Below, in pieces: positions 44,962-53,652 of a stretch of DNA of 64,000 nucleotides (position 1 is the stretch's first letter; every line of letters starts with the position of its first letter). Source of the stretch: JBEKIK01 sp963838495 (GTDB taxonomy: Bacteria; Planctomycetota; Planctomycetia; Pirellulales; Thermoguttaceae); the NCBI GenBank assembly GCA_963838495.1, contig CAWIRC010000004.1, forward strand, positions 558,001-622,000. The letters run 5' to 3'. Made by a program: the position numbers and the translations under genes. Below the pieces are notes generated by a model. The model searched no databases. It was not told where the DNA came from and was given only the letters and a program-made list of their open reading frames with translations.

Positions 44962-45291
44962 GTGGCCGGCCAGACAAACGAAATAATTCGCATACGCATG
45001 GAAGCCTACGATCACGCTATTCTGGATCAGTGTGCGATGGATATAGTCGACACGGCCAAGCGGACCGACTCCGTGGTCCACGGTCCAATTCCCTTGCCCA
45101 CGCGCATCGAACGATACACGGTGCAATCCAGTCCGCACGTGGACAAAAAAGCCCGGCAGCAGTTCGAGATCCGCACCCACAAACGGCTGATCGACATCAT
45201 GCAGGCCACGGCCAAGACGATCGAAGCCCTGAACAAATTGAACCTGCCGGCCGGAGTGGACATTAAAATCAAGGCCACAAGCAGACATTAA
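44962..45291 (+). CDS. rpsJ: Ribosomal protein S10
   Basis: 109 residues. The GTG at 44962 is chosen because GGAGG lies 8 bases before it. Conserved LPTRIERYTVQSSPHVDKK and FEIRTHKRLIDI, the tRNA-site loop and transcription-factor (NusB/NusG-contact) face of S10. First gene of the S10-spc-alpha superoperon; no rpsL, rpsG, fusA or tuf gene precedes it. Intact. Confidence 0.96.
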   Translation: MAGQTNEIIRIRMEAYDHAILDQCAMDIVDTAKRTDSVVHGPIPLPTRIERYTVQSSPHVDKKARQQFEIRTHKRLIDIMQATAKTIEALNKLNLPAGVDIKIKATSRH

Positions 45292-45377
45292 AAAAACATT
45301 ATGACCTGGAAGCTTGACGGGTAATACCGACAATGGGCCGGTTGTTCCCGTCATGCGAGCAGCAAAAGGCAAAAACG

Positions 45378-46094
45378 ATGGCACTTGGACTACTCGGCCG
45401 CAAGGTCGGGATGACTCAGATTTTCGACCCAACCGGAGAAGTAATTCCGGTCACGGTCATTCAGGCCGGACCATGCCACGTCATCCAAATCAAAACGGAA
45501 GGCCAGGACGGGTACGAAGCCGTGCAGGTGGGTTATTTGGATAAGCCCCGTCGTCTTGCCTCTCGTAGCGCTCGCGGACATGTCGCCAGGCTGGAAAGCA
45601 AAACTCAAAAACGCCTCGCAGCAGCCGGACTACAAAGCGCCGCCAAAGCCGACTGCGAACCCAAGCGGTTCATTCGCGAATTCCGGGTCAAAGGCGACGG
45701 CTATCAGGTCGGCCAGGAATTAAAGGTCGACATCTTCGAAAAAATCAAGGCCGTCGACGTCATCGGCACTTCCAAGGGGCGCGGCACCGCGGGCGTGATG
45801 AAACGCCACAATTTCCGCGGGCAACGAGCCTCGCACGGCGTGAAAAAAGTGCACCGGCATGCCGGCTCCATCGGCTGCAACACCGATCCGCACCACGTTT
45901 TTAAGGGCCATCGCATGGCCGGCCATTACGGCCACGAACGCTGCACCGTGCGGAATCTGAAGGTAATAAAAATCGATTTGGAAAATAACCTGCTTGTCGT
46001 CCGCGGCGCCGTGCCAGGCCCCAACGGCGGCTATTTAATGATTCGCGAAACAAACAAATTAGGGATCGAGAAAAAAATTAAGGAAAATAAATAA
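45378..46094 (+). CDS. rplC: Ribosomal protein L3
   Basis: 238 residues from the ATG at 45378. Start MALGLLGRKVGMTQIFDPTG; the central extension MKRHNFRGQRASHGVKKVHR reaches the peptidyl-transferase region, and GCNTDPHHVFKGHRMAGHYG is conserved. Intact frame. The 90-base gap after S10 is longer than usual for this operon. Confidence 0.96.
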   Translation: MALGLLGRKVGMTQIFDPTGEVIPVTVIQAGPCHVIQIKTEGQDGYEAVQVGYLDKPRRLASRSARGHVARLESKTQKRLAAAGLQSAAKADCEPKRFIREFRVKGDGYQVGQELKVDIFEKIKAVDVIGTSKGRGTAGVMKRHNFRGQRASHGVKKVHRHAGSIGCNTDPHHVFKGHRMAGHYGHERCTVRNLKVIKIDLENNLLVVRGAVPGPNGGYLMIRETNKLGIEKKIKENK

Positions 46095-46202
46095 CCGGGG
46101 GGTCAGAGACCGCCGAAAAGATTTTTAGAACAATTGTAGAACTTTTTCCGGCGGTTGTTAGCCGCCGGTTATTGTGAAGATCAAACATTTCAGGAAAAAG
46201 GT

Positions 46203-46845
46203 ATGGCCAGTTTGCCCATATACGATCGCAGCGGAGCGGAGGTCGGCAAGTACGAGATTGATCCGGCCGAACTGGCTCCGCGCATCAGCAAGCAATTGCT
46301 GCACGACGTGGTGGTCATGTACCAGGCAAACCGGCGCCAGGGCACGGCAAAGACAAAGAGGCCGTTCGGAAGTGGCCGGCACGACGAAGAAGATGTATCG
46401 GCAGAAGGGCACGGGCAACGCCCGGGCCGGCTCGCGCCGTAGCGGCATTCGACGGGGCGGCGGCGACATCCACCCCCGCCTGCCCCGCGATTGGTCGTAC
46501 CGGCTGCCGAAAAAGGCGATCCGGCTGGCCACGCGCATGGCCATGGCCTCGAAGATCGCCGAAAACGAGGTGACGCTGATCGACAAACTATCCTTCGCCC
46601 AGCCCAAAACCAAGGAAATGGCCGGGATCCTCAAGGCATTGAAACTTGGCGGTCAGAGCCTGTTGGTGGCAGTCGAGGATTACGATATAAACGTGTACAA
46701 GAGCATCCGCAACATCGAAAATGTATCGGTCCTTCCGGTGGCTGAACTGAATGCCCTGAGCGTGCTAAAACCCGACCGGCTGCTTATGACTACCGCGGCC
46801 ATGGACGCCCTGCGCAACAAGGCCGCCGATAAACAAACGGCATAA
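46203..46845 (+). CDS. rplD: Ribosomal protein L4 (one frameshift)
   Basis: About 213 residues. The N-terminal part runs from MASLPIYDRSGAEVGKYEID to TAKTK; an extra G near 46371 then shifts the frame, and the protein continues as SRSEVAGTTKKMYRQKGTGN and ARAGSRRSGIRRGGG, the exit-tunnel loop. The C-terminal globular part ends ALRNKAADKQTA. L4 also regulates the S10 operon in some bacteria; no leader hairpin for this is evident. Confidence 0.93.
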
Positions 46846-46867
46846 AAGTGAATAAAAGCAAAGAATT

Positions 46868-46945
46868 TTAACTGCATTCAGCTATCAGCCGTCAGCTTTC
46901 AACTAGAGAATTGAGGCTGATTGCTGATTGCTGATTGCTTAGGAT
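46868..46945. repeat. CAGCTATCAGC/GCTGATTGCTGA repeat
   Basis: Short runs of TCAGCTATCAGCCGTCAGCT facing GCTGATTGCTGATTGCTGAT; arms can pair into long imperfect hairpins. Sister copies at 47268-47336, 48201-48280 and 19016-19041. Confidence 0.65.
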
Positions 46946-46952
46946 TAGTGCG

Positions 46953-47265
46953 ATGGCCCGAGACATCACCAAAAGCAAACTGACCCTGGAGCCGCAGCCA
47001 GATAATTTTCCGGCCGCTGGTGACTGAAAAAGGCATGCACAAGGCGAACCGCTGCAACGCATACGCCTTCGAGGTCAACCGGCTGGCCGGAAAAGAGGAT
47101 ATTCGCCGAGCGGTGGAAGAACTCTTCGACGTCAAGGTGTTGCACGTAAACACGCAGAACCGCAAGGGCAAGCCGCGCAAGACCCGCTTCCGCGGCGGAC
47201 AGACCAAGGCCTGGAAAAAGGCCATCGTTACATTGGATACGGAACACAGGATTAATTTCTTCTAA
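46953..47265 (+). CDS. rplW: Ribosomal protein L23 (one frameshift)
   Basis: About 104 residues. ATG at 46953; one extra C near 46999 separates LTLEPQ from QIIFRPLVTEKGMHKANRCN, after which the frame is continuous to RINFF. TEKGMHKANRCNAYAFEV and FDVKVLHVNTQNRKGKPRKT are standard L23 blocks that contact 23S rRNA near the exit tunnel, where trigger factor and SRP dock. Confidence 0.92.
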
Positions 47266-47267
47266 AT

Positions 47268-47336
47268 AAGCTATCAGCAGTCAGCGGTCAGCTATCAGCA
47301 GGCTGAACGCTGAGAGCTGAAGGCTGAAAGCTTTAT
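47268..47336. repeat. AGCTATCAGC/GCTGAAAGCT repeat
   Basis: Left half AGCTATCAGCAGTCAGCGGT, right half GCTGAGAGCTGAAGGCTGAA; the halves are complementary and fill the rplW-rplB gap completely. Confidence 0.7.
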
Positions 47337-47340
47337 AACC

Positions 47341-48201
47341 ATGGGAATTCGCCGATACAATCCGACTACGCCAGGACGCCGCGGGGCCACGGTGAGCGAC
47401 TTTGCCGAACTGACGCCGGGCGCCAAGCCGCTGAAGAGCCTGATGATCCCGAAACGCAAAAAGGGCGGGCGGAACAACCAGGGCGTGATCACCTCGCGCC
47501 ACCGCGGAGGCGGGCACAAGCGCCATTTCCGCCTGATCGATTTCCGCCGCAACAAGGACGACATTCCCGCTGTGGTCAACTCGATCCAGTACGATCCCAA
47601 CCGCAGCGCGCGGATCGCCCTGCTGCACTATGCCGACGGCGAAAAGCGCTACATCTTAGCCCCGGAAGGATTGAAGGAGGGCGACAAGGTCCAGAGCGGG
47701 CCGGACGCGCCGCCGGCGGTGGGCAACTGCCTGCCGCTTACGCACGATTCCGCTTGGGACTGGACATCCACAACATCGAGATGCAGCCCGGCCGCGGCGG
47801 CGTGTTGTGCCGCGCGGCTGGCATCGAGCGCGACGTTGGCCGCCCGCGACGCCGATTGGGCCCAGATCAACCTCCCCAGCGGCGAAATCCGCCGCGTGCC
47901 GGCCGCCTGCCGGGCGACCATCGGCAGCATCGGCAACGCGGATCACATGGGCATCGTGCTGGGCAAGGCCGGGCGAAAACGCTGGATGGGACGGCGGCCG
48001 CACGTCCGCGGCACGGCCATGAACCCCATCGACCATCCCCACGGCGGCGGCGAAGGCCGCACCAAGGGCGGCCGCCACCCGGTCAGCCCCACCGGCAAGT
48101 TGGCCAAGGGCGGCGCCACCCGCAAACGCCGCAAGCCGTCGAACAAGGCCATCGTCCGCCGCCGCCGGTCGCGCCGCTACGGTCAATTGAAAATGAAGTA
48201 G
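47341..48201 (+). CDS. rplB: Ribosomal protein L2 (two compensating frameshifts)
   Basis: 286 residues. The frame is open throughout, but between about 47745 and 47830 it reads nonsense (WDWTSTTSRCSPAAAACC) while another frame gives GLDIHNIEMQPGRGGVLCRA, the true L2 sequence. So there is one change on each side, cancelling out. The rest is standard: GRNNQGVITSRHRGGGHKR, WAQINLPSGEIRRVPA and the peptidyl-transferase histidine in RGTAMNPIDHPHGGGEG. Automatic annotation would call this intact with an odd middle. Confidence 0.93.
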   Translation: MGIRRYNPTTPGRRGATVSDFAELTPGAKPLKSLMIPKRKKGGRNNQGVITSRHRGGGHKRHFRLIDFRRNKDDIPAVVNSIQYDPNRSARIALLHYADGEKRYILAPEGLKEGDKVQSGPDAPPAVGNCLPLTHDSAWDWTSTTSRCSPAAAACCAARLASSATLAARDADWAQINLPSGEIRRVPAACRATIGSIGNADHMGIVLGKAGRKRWMGRRPHVRGTAMNPIDHPHGGGEGRTKGGRHPVSPTGKLAKGGATRKRRKPSNKAIVRRRRSRRYGQLKMK

Positions 48202-48280
48202 CTGTCAGCGATCAGCAGTCAGCTATCGGCCATTTTTCGGCTGAAAGCTGATGGCTGAAAGCTGAAAGCCGAGAGATACG
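48201..48280. repeat. GCTGTCAGCGATCAGC/GCTGAAAGCTGA repeat
   Basis: Same family as 46868 and 47268; inverted halves around CCATTTTTCGG, filling the rplB-rpsS gap. Confidence 0.65.
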
Positions 48281-48285
48281 AGTTC

Positions 48286-48577
48286 ATGGGAAGATCACTG
48301 AAAAAAGGCCCCTTCGTCGACCCCAAGCTCTTCCTCAAGGTGGAGAAGCAGAACGACGGCGGGCACAAAGGAGCCGATCAAGACCTGGGCCCGGGCGTGC
48401 ACCATCGTGCCCGAGTTTGTCGGCCACACGTTCATGGTCCACAACGGCAAGATGCACATGAAGGTGTTCGTGACCGAGGAGATGGTCGGGCACCGGCTGG
48501 GCGAGTTCGCCCCCACGCGGACTTTCCGCGGCCACGGCGGGAAGGGAAGTAAGAAAGCAGCGGCGCCAGCAGTATGA
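48286..48577 (+). CDS. rpsS: Ribosomal protein S19 (one frameshift)
   Basis: About 96 residues. MGRSLKKGPFVDPKLFLKVE is standard. An extra G near 48361 breaks GG-TKEPIKTWARACTIVPEF; after that comes GHTFMVHNGKMHMKVFVTEE and MVGHRLGEFAPTRTFRGHGG. S19 sits in the small-subunit head. Its TGA overlaps the ATG of rplV. Confidence 0.92.
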
Positions 48578-48905
48578 GTTACCAAGCAGTACATCGATTC
48601 GCACGGATCAGCGCCCGCAAGGTGCGCCCCCTGGCCGACTTGATCCGCGGCAAACTGGCCGACGAGGCCCTGGACGTGCTCCGTTACCAGCCCCACCGCG
48701 GCGCGCGGATGCTGGAAAAGGTGCTCCGCAGCGCCTTGGCCAACGCCGAGGACCTGCGGGCGCCGAACCTGCATCACCTCAGGGTGGTCGACGTGCCGCG
48801 TGGATCAAGGACCGGCGATGTTCAAGCGCATGCGCCCGCACGCCAGGGGCATGGCCTCGGTGATTTAAGAGACGCATGTCGCACATTCGCATAGCACTGG
48901 AGTAA
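48574..48905 (+). CDS. rplV: Ribosomal protein L22 (two frameshifts)
   Basis: About 110 residues. Correct to LRVVDV; an extra C near 48796 and an extra T near 48866 must be removed to give RVDQGPAMFKRMRPHARGMA and SVIKRRMSHIRIALE, with a stop at 48905. The beta-hairpin RMRPHARGMA lines the exit tunnel and is where macrolide-resistance changes occur in other bacteria. Both corrections fall in doubled bases. Confidence 0.9.
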
Positions 48906-48917
48906 ATGACTACTAGT

Positions 48918-48948
48918 GTTGGGGCGACAGTTCAACTGTCGCCCCAAC
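48918..48948. repeat. Perfect 31-base palindrome (GTTGGGGCGACAGTT type)
   Basis: GTTGGGGCGACAGTT and its exact complement flank a single C. Reference copy of the family; it forms a 15-base-pair hairpin in the rplV-rpsC gap. Confidence 0.8.
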
Positions 48949-48965
48949 GTGGAAAGAACCAAGAT

Positions 48966-49682
48966 ATGGGTCAAAAAGTCAATCCTGTCGGGTTTCGCAC
49001 GGGCATCATGATGGGCTGGAAAAGCCGCTGGTACGCCTCGAAGCAGGAGTTTGCCGAACTTCTGGTGGAAGACCAGAAGATCCGCGATTTCATCAAGAAT
49101 CGCAAAGACAAGGGCGGCAAACCCCTTTACCCGTCGATTGCCAAAATCGAGATCGAACGCACTCGCGATGAAGTGAAAGTGATCCTCTTCTCCGCACGGC
49201 CCGGCGTGCTCATCGGGCGCAAAGGCGAGCGGGTCGAGGAAATGCAAAAGGAACTGCAGCAAAAAACCGGCCGCAGGATTAACATCAAGATCGAGGAAAT
49301 CAACCGGCCGGAAATAGTCGCCCAGTTGGTGGCCGAGGACATCGCCGAACAGTTGGAAAAACGGGCCGGATTCCGGCGGACGATGAAGCGGGCGATGGAA
49401 CAAACCATGGAAGCGGGCGCGAAAGGGATTAAAATCCAGTTGGCCGGCCGATTGGGCGGGGCGGAAATGTCCCGCCGAGAAAAACAAATCTCCGGCTCCA
49501 TCCCGCTAAGCACCTTGCGGGCGAAAATAGATTACGGCTTCGCCGAAGCCCTTATATCCCAAGGGCACCTCGGCGTGCAAGTTTGGATCAACCAGGGAAC
49601 GTATAGCGAGGACGATATCGATGGCACTGATGCCAAAACGAGTCAAGCACCGAAAAAGCCAAAGAGGGCGTATAAAAGGTAA
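48966..49682 (+). CDS. rpsC: Ribosomal protein S3
   Basis: 238 residues, intact. MGQKVNPVGFRTGIMMGWKS start, KH domain with GVLIGRKGERVEEM, and the C-terminal RRTMKRAMEQTMEAGAKGIK block that forms part of the mRNA-entry helicase. The C-terminal 20 residues (DIDGTDAKTSQAPKKPKRA) are read in a different frame over the start of rplP: the genes overlap by 62 bases, which is unusual. Confidence 0.95.
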   Translation: MGQKVNPVGFRTGIMMGWKSRWYASKQEFAELLVEDQKIRDFIKNRKDKGGKPLYPSIAKIEIERTRDEVKVILFSARPGVLIGRKGERVEEMQKELQQKTGRRINIKIEEINRPEIVAQLVAEDIAEQLEKRAGFRRTMKRAMEQTMEAGAKGIKIQLAGRLGGAEMSRREKQISGSIPLSTLRAKIDYGFAEALISQGHLGVQVWINQGTYSEDDIDGTDAKTSQAPKKPKRAYKR

Positions 49683-50037
49683 CGCCTCCCGCGGAAACCG
49701 CGTCGTTTTCGGCGATTACGGGCTGCAAGCCACTCAAGGCGGGTGGATCAACGCGGCCACGATCGAAGCCGGACGCATCGCGGCGCAGCAGTATCTGCGC
49801 ACCGAGGGCCACTTGTACATCCGCATGTTCCCGCATAAACCGATCACCTCCATCCCCCTGGAAACACGCATGGGAAAGGGTAAGGGCGAGCCGGAATACT
49901 GGGCCGCGGTGATCAAGCCTGGATCGGTGATATTTGAAATCAGCGGGGTGACCGAAGAGGCCGCCCGCATGTGCTTCACCCGCCTGGCCCACAAAATGCC
50001 GCTTAAGGTCCGCTTCCTCAAGCGGCGGACAATGTAA
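49621..50037 (+). CDS. rplP: Ribosomal protein L16
   Basis: 138 residues. MALMPKRVKHRKSQRGRIKG is the exact family start, so the ATG at 49621 inside rpsC is well supported. GGWINAATIEAGRIAAQQYL and MGKGKGEPEYWAAVIKPGSV are conserved; the latter loop supports A-site tRNA. Intact. Confidence 0.96.
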   Translation: MALMPKRVKHRKSQRGRIKGNASRGNRVVFGDYGLQATQGGWINAATIEAGRIAAQQYLRTEGHLYIRMFPHKPITSIPLETRMGKGKGEPEYWAAVIKPGSVIFEISGVTEEAARMCFTRLAHKMPLKVRFLKRRTM

Positions 50038-50106
50038 AACATAAACCCGCGGCCATTGGTCGCGCCGACATAAAGCCGCGACCGCCGGTCGCGAGGAACA
50101 ACGATA

Positions 50107-50343
50107 ATGACTAAGGCATCCGAACTACGCGACATGAGCGACGAGCACCTGGCGTTGACCTTGAAGGACACGATCAAGAACCTGTTCCGCCTCCGCCTGC
50201 AAGCGCAAACCGAGCGGCTCGACGCCCCCAGCGAATTGCGGAAACAGCGGCGCCTGGTCGCCCGGATCAAAACCATTCAAAGAGAGCGCGAGCGCAAGGC
50301 CGCCGCCGCTTCCGCACAATTGCAGGAACCAAAACATGCCTAA
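50107..50343 (+). CDS. rpmC: Ribosomal protein L29
   Basis: 78 residues, two long helices: ELRDMSDEHLALTLKDTIKN and RLDAPSELRKQRRLVARIKT, the latter with the usual family motif. Intact. The last 8 bases overlap the start of rpsQ. Slightly longer C-terminus than E. coli. Confidence 0.94.
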   Translation: MTKASELRDMSDEHLALTLKDTIKNLFRLRLQAQTERLDAPSELRKQRRLVARIKTIQRERERKAAAASAQLQEPKHA

Positions 50344-50662
50344 GCGAGTGGAAATCGGAGTGGTATTAAGCGACAAGACAGCCAAGACCCGCCGGGTGGA
50401 AATACCCCGGCTGGTCAAGCATCCCCGGTACGGCAAATACCTGCGCCGGAAAACCGTTTGCTACGTTCACGACGAGAACAACGAATCGAAAAGCGGAGAC
50501 GTGGTCGAGATCATCGAATCCCGCCCCATGTCGCGGATGAAGCGCTGGGCGTTGGTGCGGGTAGTGGAAAAAGGCAAGATGATCGACCTGGCCGCCATGC
50601 GCGCCGCAGCCAGGGCAAAGAAAAAACAAGATGTAGAAGAAAAAGCGGAAACCATCGAATAA
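50336..50662 (+). CDS. rpsQ: Ribosomal protein S17 with C-terminal extension
   Basis: 108 residues, about 25 more than E. coli. OB-fold with IGVVLSDKTAKTRRVEIPRL, YGKYLRRKTVCYVHDENNES and SGDVVEIIESRPMSRMKRW. The extra tail is helical and charged (AAMRAAARAKKKQDVEEKA). S17 binds 16S helix 11 early in assembly. Intact. Confidence 0.94.
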   Translation: MPKRVEIGVVLSDKTAKTRRVEIPRLVKHPRYGKYLRRKTVCYVHDENNESKSGDVVEIIESRPMSRMKRWALVRVVEKGKMIDLAAMRAAARAKKKQDVEEKAETIE

Positions 50663-50677
50663 TATTTAAACTCTAAC

Positions 50678-50708
50678 GTTGGGGCAGCAGTTTAACTGCT
50701 GCTCCAAC
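50678..50708. repeat. 31-base palindrome (GTTGGGGCAGCAGTT type)
   Basis: Same architecture as 48918-48948, with one arm mismatch; compensatory-looking differences from that copy (GCGACA to GCAGCA, matched in the other arm) show that pairing is kept. Confidence 0.75.
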
Positions 50709-50764
50709 ATGGAAGCCCCGGCATGCGTGCCGGGAGGGATATAGCGACAAACGGATAGTAGACC

Positions 50765-51133
50765 ATGATCCAAATGCAAACCCGACTTGCCGTGGCCGAC
50801 AACACCGGAGCCAAGGCATTGGGGTGTATCAAGGTGTTGGGAGGATCTCGCCGGCGCGTGGCCGGGCTGGGCGATATTATAGTTTGCAGCGTTAAAGGCG
50901 TGATCGCAGGCAGCGACTTGAAAAAAGGCGCTGTGGTCCGGGCGGTCATCGTCCGCTGCAAGAGTCCAACCCGCCGGCTCGACGGCAGCTACGTCCGTTT
51001 CGACTCCAACGCCGCGGTAATTATCGACAACGAGAAGAATCCCCGCGGCACGCGCATTTTCGGCGCCGTGGCCAGGGAATTGCGAGACCGGAATTTCATG
51101 AAAATCGTCAGTCTCGCCAGCGAGGTGGTCTGA
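50765..51133 (+). CDS. rplN: Ribosomal protein L14
   Basis: 122 residues, intact. MIQMQTRLAVADNTGAKALG start and RGTRIFGAVARELRDRNFMK end are diagnostic. L14 contacts 16S helix 14 at the subunit bridge. The gap from rpsQ is 100 bases and holds a palindrome. Its stop overlaps the rplX start (TGATG). Confidence 0.96.
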   Translation: MIQMQTRLAVADNTGAKALGCIKVLGGSRRRVAGLGDIIVCSVKGVIAGSDLKKGAVVRAVIVRCKSPTRRLDGSYVRFDSNAAVIIDNEKNPRGTRIFGAVARELRDRNFMKIVSLASEVV

Positions 51134-51480
51134 TGCGGATCAAAACAAACGATACCGTTATGGTGATAAGCGGAGAAGACCGCGGCACAAACGGCAAAGT
51201 GCTGCGCGTGGACCGCGACGGCCGAAAACTTGTGGTGGAAGGCGTGAACCGCGTGTACAAACACGTCCGCCGCAGCCAGAAGAATCCCCAAGGCGGCCGG
51301 CTATCCATGGAAATGCCCATCTCCGTATCAAACGTGATGCTGGTCTGCGGATCATGCGGCGCGGCTTCGCGCCTCGGCGCCCGGTACCTGGCCGACGGTT
51401 CAAAGGAAAGATATTGCAAGAAATGCGGGGCCGGCAACGGGATAATTTCCCCGGCCAAGGCCCGACACGCCAAAAAGTAA
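51133..51480 (+). CDS. rplX: Ribosomal protein L24
   Basis: 115 residues with KOW motif NDTVMVISGEDRGTNGKVLR and GVNRVYKHVRRSQKNPQGG. The C-terminal half keeps a zinc-type cysteine quartet (MLVCGSCGAASR and RYCKKCGAGNG), the C+ form of L24. Intact and translationally coupled to rplN. Confidence 0.95.
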   Translation: MRIKTNDTVMVISGEDRGTNGKVLRVDRDGRKLVVEGVNRVYKHVRRSQKNPQGGRLSMEMPISVSNVMLVCGSCGAASRLGARYLADGSKERYCKKCGAGNGIISPAKARHAKK

Positions 51481-51540
51481 GACGACTTTTTAAGTCGTCC
51501 TAGTGAGATAGAGAGAGGACGAGTTTAAAACTCGTCCTAC
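51481..51540. repeat. Two GACGA-N-TCGTC palindromes
   Basis: GACGACTTTTTAAGTCGTCC (51481-51500), directly after the rplX stop, and a second longer one (51516-51540, core AGGACGAGTTT). Same family as 24128-24152. Confidence 0.7.
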
Positions 51541-51568
51541 AACGAACACGATACGACAATAATTAACC

Positions 51569-52177
51569 ATGTCCGCGAAAAAAGCAAAAAAAGCCGAAAC
51601 GCCCGCGTCCCAGGAGGCCGTGCCCGCCCCAGTGCCGCGGCTCTTGGAGCGCTACGAAAAAGAGATTTTGCCCGCACTGGCCAAACAATTCAGCCGCGGC
51701 AATCGGCACTCCCTGCCCAAGCTGGAGAAAATCGTGATCAACATGGGTGTGGGCAAGGCCACGGGCGAAAAAAAATTCCTGGAAGAGGCCCAGGAGGCCA
51801 TAAAACAGATTTCCGGGCAAAAACCGCTGGTAACCTTAAGCCGCAAGTCGATCGCCAACTTCAAGCTCCGCGAGGGCATGGCCATCGGCTGCAAGGTAAC
51901 GCTCCGCGGGCGGAGAATGTACGAATTCCTGGACCGCTTGATTTCGCTGGCCTTGCCCCGGGTTCGCGACTTCCGCGGCCTGGACCCCAACGCCTTCGAC
52001 GGCCGGGGAAACTACAACCTGGGACTGACCGAACAATTGGTCTTCCCCGAAATCAACCCGGACAAATTCACCGGAGTCCAAGGCATGAATATCACCTTGG
52101 TGACCACTACCGACAGCGACGACGAGGCGCGGGAATTGCTCCGCCGCCTGGGACTGCCGCTCCGCGCGGCATTATAA
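51569..52177 (+). CDS. rplE: Ribosomal protein L5
   Basis: 202 residues, about 20 more than E. coli because of a Lys/Ala/Pro-rich N-terminal stretch. KIVINMGVGKATGEKKFLEE, SIANFKLREGMAIGCKVTLR and FRGLDPNAFDGRGNYNLGLT are conserved; L5 holds 5S rRNA in the central protuberance. Intact. Confidence 0.96.
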   Translation: MSAKKAKKAETPASQEAVPAPVPRLLERYEKEILPALAKQFSRGNRHSLPKLEKIVINMGVGKATGEKKFLEEAQEAIKQISGQKPLVTLSRKSIANFKLREGMAIGCKVTLRGRRMYEFLDRLISLALPRVRDFRGLDPNAFDGRGNYNLGLTEQLVFPEINPDKFTGVQGMNITLVTTTDSDDEARELLRRLGLPLRAAL

Positions 52178-52182
52178 ATTGT

Positions 52183-52305
52183 GTGCCGCTGCCGGCTTGC
52201 CGGCAGTGCAGAACAGGTGCAAAAATGTGTGCCACTGCTGGCTTGCCAGCAGTGCAGAACAGCGAACACAAGTATCACTGCTTGCAAGCCAGCAGTGGCA
52301 CACTA
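52183..52305. repeat. Three TGTGCCACTGCTGGCTTGC palindromic units
   Basis: Units with cores GCTGCCGGCTTGCCGGCAG, ACTGCTGGCTTGCCAGCAGT and ACTGCTTGCAAGCCAGCAGT, separated by GCAGAACAG. The first and last are opposed (TGTGCC against GGCACAC). The whole rplE-rpsN gap is repeat. Confidence 0.75.
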
Positions 52306-52333
52306 ATGAGATAGAACCAAGGACAGATACCGC

Positions 52334-52519
52334 ATGGCAAGTAAATCGAAAATCGCAATGGCGCTTCGCCCGCCCAAGTTTTCCACCCGCCTGGTGAGGC
52401 GGTGCCGCATCTGCGGCCGGCCGCGGGCCGTGTATCGCAAGTTCGGCATTTGCAGGATTTGTTTTCGCAATTTAGCGGACGAGGGAATGATTCCCGGCGT
52501 TCGGAAGGCGAGTTGGTAA
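52334..52519 (+). CDS. rpsN: Ribosomal protein S14, zinc-binding short form
   Basis: 61 residues with two CxxC pairs (CRICGRPRAVYRKFGICRIC), so the zinc-containing rpsZ type. FRNLADEGMIPGVRKASW is the usual ending. Intact, 15 bases before rpsH. Confidence 0.95.
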   Translation: MASKSKIAMALRPPKFSTRLVRRCRICGRPRAVYRKFGICRICFRNLADEGMIPGVRKASW

Positions 52520-52534
52520 AGGGAACCCAATAAT

Positions 52535-52932
52535 ATGATGACCGACCCCATCGCCGACATGTTGACCCGCATCCGCAACGCGGTGCGCGTTGAACGACCC
52601 CACGTGGACATGCCCCTGTCCAAGGTCAAGCGCGGACTGGCGGAAGTGCTCAAGCGCGAGGGCTACATCTGGGATTGGGAAGAAATGGCCGACAAGCCGG
52701 CCAGCCAGCTCCGCGTCCACTTGAAGTACGGCCCCAACGGGGAGCGGGTGATCCGCCGCATCCGCCGCATCAGCAAGCCCGGCCGCCGCGGATCTACAGC
52801 GGCGCCGACGGACTGAAGCCCGTCCTCGGCGGGCTGGGGATCTGCATCCTCAGCACCAGCCGCGGCGTGATCAGCGACCGCGAGGCCCGGCAACGCAAAC
52901 TCGGCGGCGAAGTGCTCTGCGAAGTATGGTGA
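52535..52932 (+). CDS. rpsH: Ribosomal protein S8 (one frameshift)
   Basis: About 132 residues. MMTDPIADMLTRIRNAVRVE start behind AAAGGGAA. The frame breaks near 52788 after RISKPGRR and resumes as IYSGADGLKPVLGGLGICIL and STSRGVISDREARQRKLGG. S8 binds 16S helix 21 and, in E. coli, represses the spc operon. The break is in a CCGCCGCGG run. From here to 61.3 kb nearly every gene is broken. Confidence 0.92.
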
Positions 52933-53030
52933 TTGATTGCAAATTAGAAATTGAAAATCGCAAATTACAAATCGAGCAAACATTGATGATATAAAACTTG
53001 ATTGAGTTTTACAGGAGTTTTATCAAGACC

Positions 53031-53576
53031 ATGTCCCGGATCGGAAAAAAACCGGTGCAGGTCCCCGAGGGAGTGAAGGTCCAGATCGCCGACCACACCA
53101 TCACCGTGGAAGGCCCGAAGGGCAAGCTCCAATGGGAGTTCCGGCCCGAAGTGTCGGTCGCCTACGACGAACAGGCGCAGATCCATTCCGTCGCCCGGCG
53201 CGACGACGAGCGGCTAAGCCGCGCCCTGCACGGGCTGACCCGGGCCTGCTGCTCAACATGATCGTCGGCGTGACCCAGGGCTATGAGAAGCGACTGGAGA
53301 TCGTCGGCGTGGGCTATCTGGCCGCGGTGCTGGGCAAGGTGCTGCAACTCCGCGTCGGGTTGGCCAACGAGCTCCAGGTGCCCATTCCCGAGGGAATGAA
53401 GGTCACCGTGCCCGACCAGCAGCACATCGTCATCCAGGGGATCGACAAGCAAAAGGTCGGCCATTTTGCCGCTTCGTGTCCGGGCAATGCGCAAGCCGGA
53501 GCCGTACAAGGGCAAGGGCATCCGCTACCTGGGCGAGCCGGTCCGCCGCAAGCAAGGCAAGGCCATGGTGAAGTAA
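53031..53576 (+). CDS. rplF: Ribosomal protein L6 (two frameshifts)
   Basis: About 181 residues in three frames: MSRIGKKPVQVPEGVKVQIA to HGLTRA, then MIVGVTQGYEKRLEIVGVGY to KQKVGHFAA, then RAMRKPEPYKGKGIRYLGEP to KQGKAMVK. Breaks near 53248 and 53473. The last block is the L6 signature that contacts the sarcin-ricin loop. An AAATTGCAAATT repeat fills most of the gap before it (52931-52979). Confidence 0.92.
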
Positions 53577-53652
53577 TTTGTTCAGTTTAGCGAACTACGT
53601 TTAGCCGCGACCGGGCACCATGCGTGCATGGTCGGGGAGCGCGTTATATACC

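Noticed and set aside
46868..48280. CRISPR array suggested by spaced GCTGAAAGCTGA repeats
   Set aside because: Units are short, irregular and inverted within each gap, separated by whole genes; there are no cas genes.
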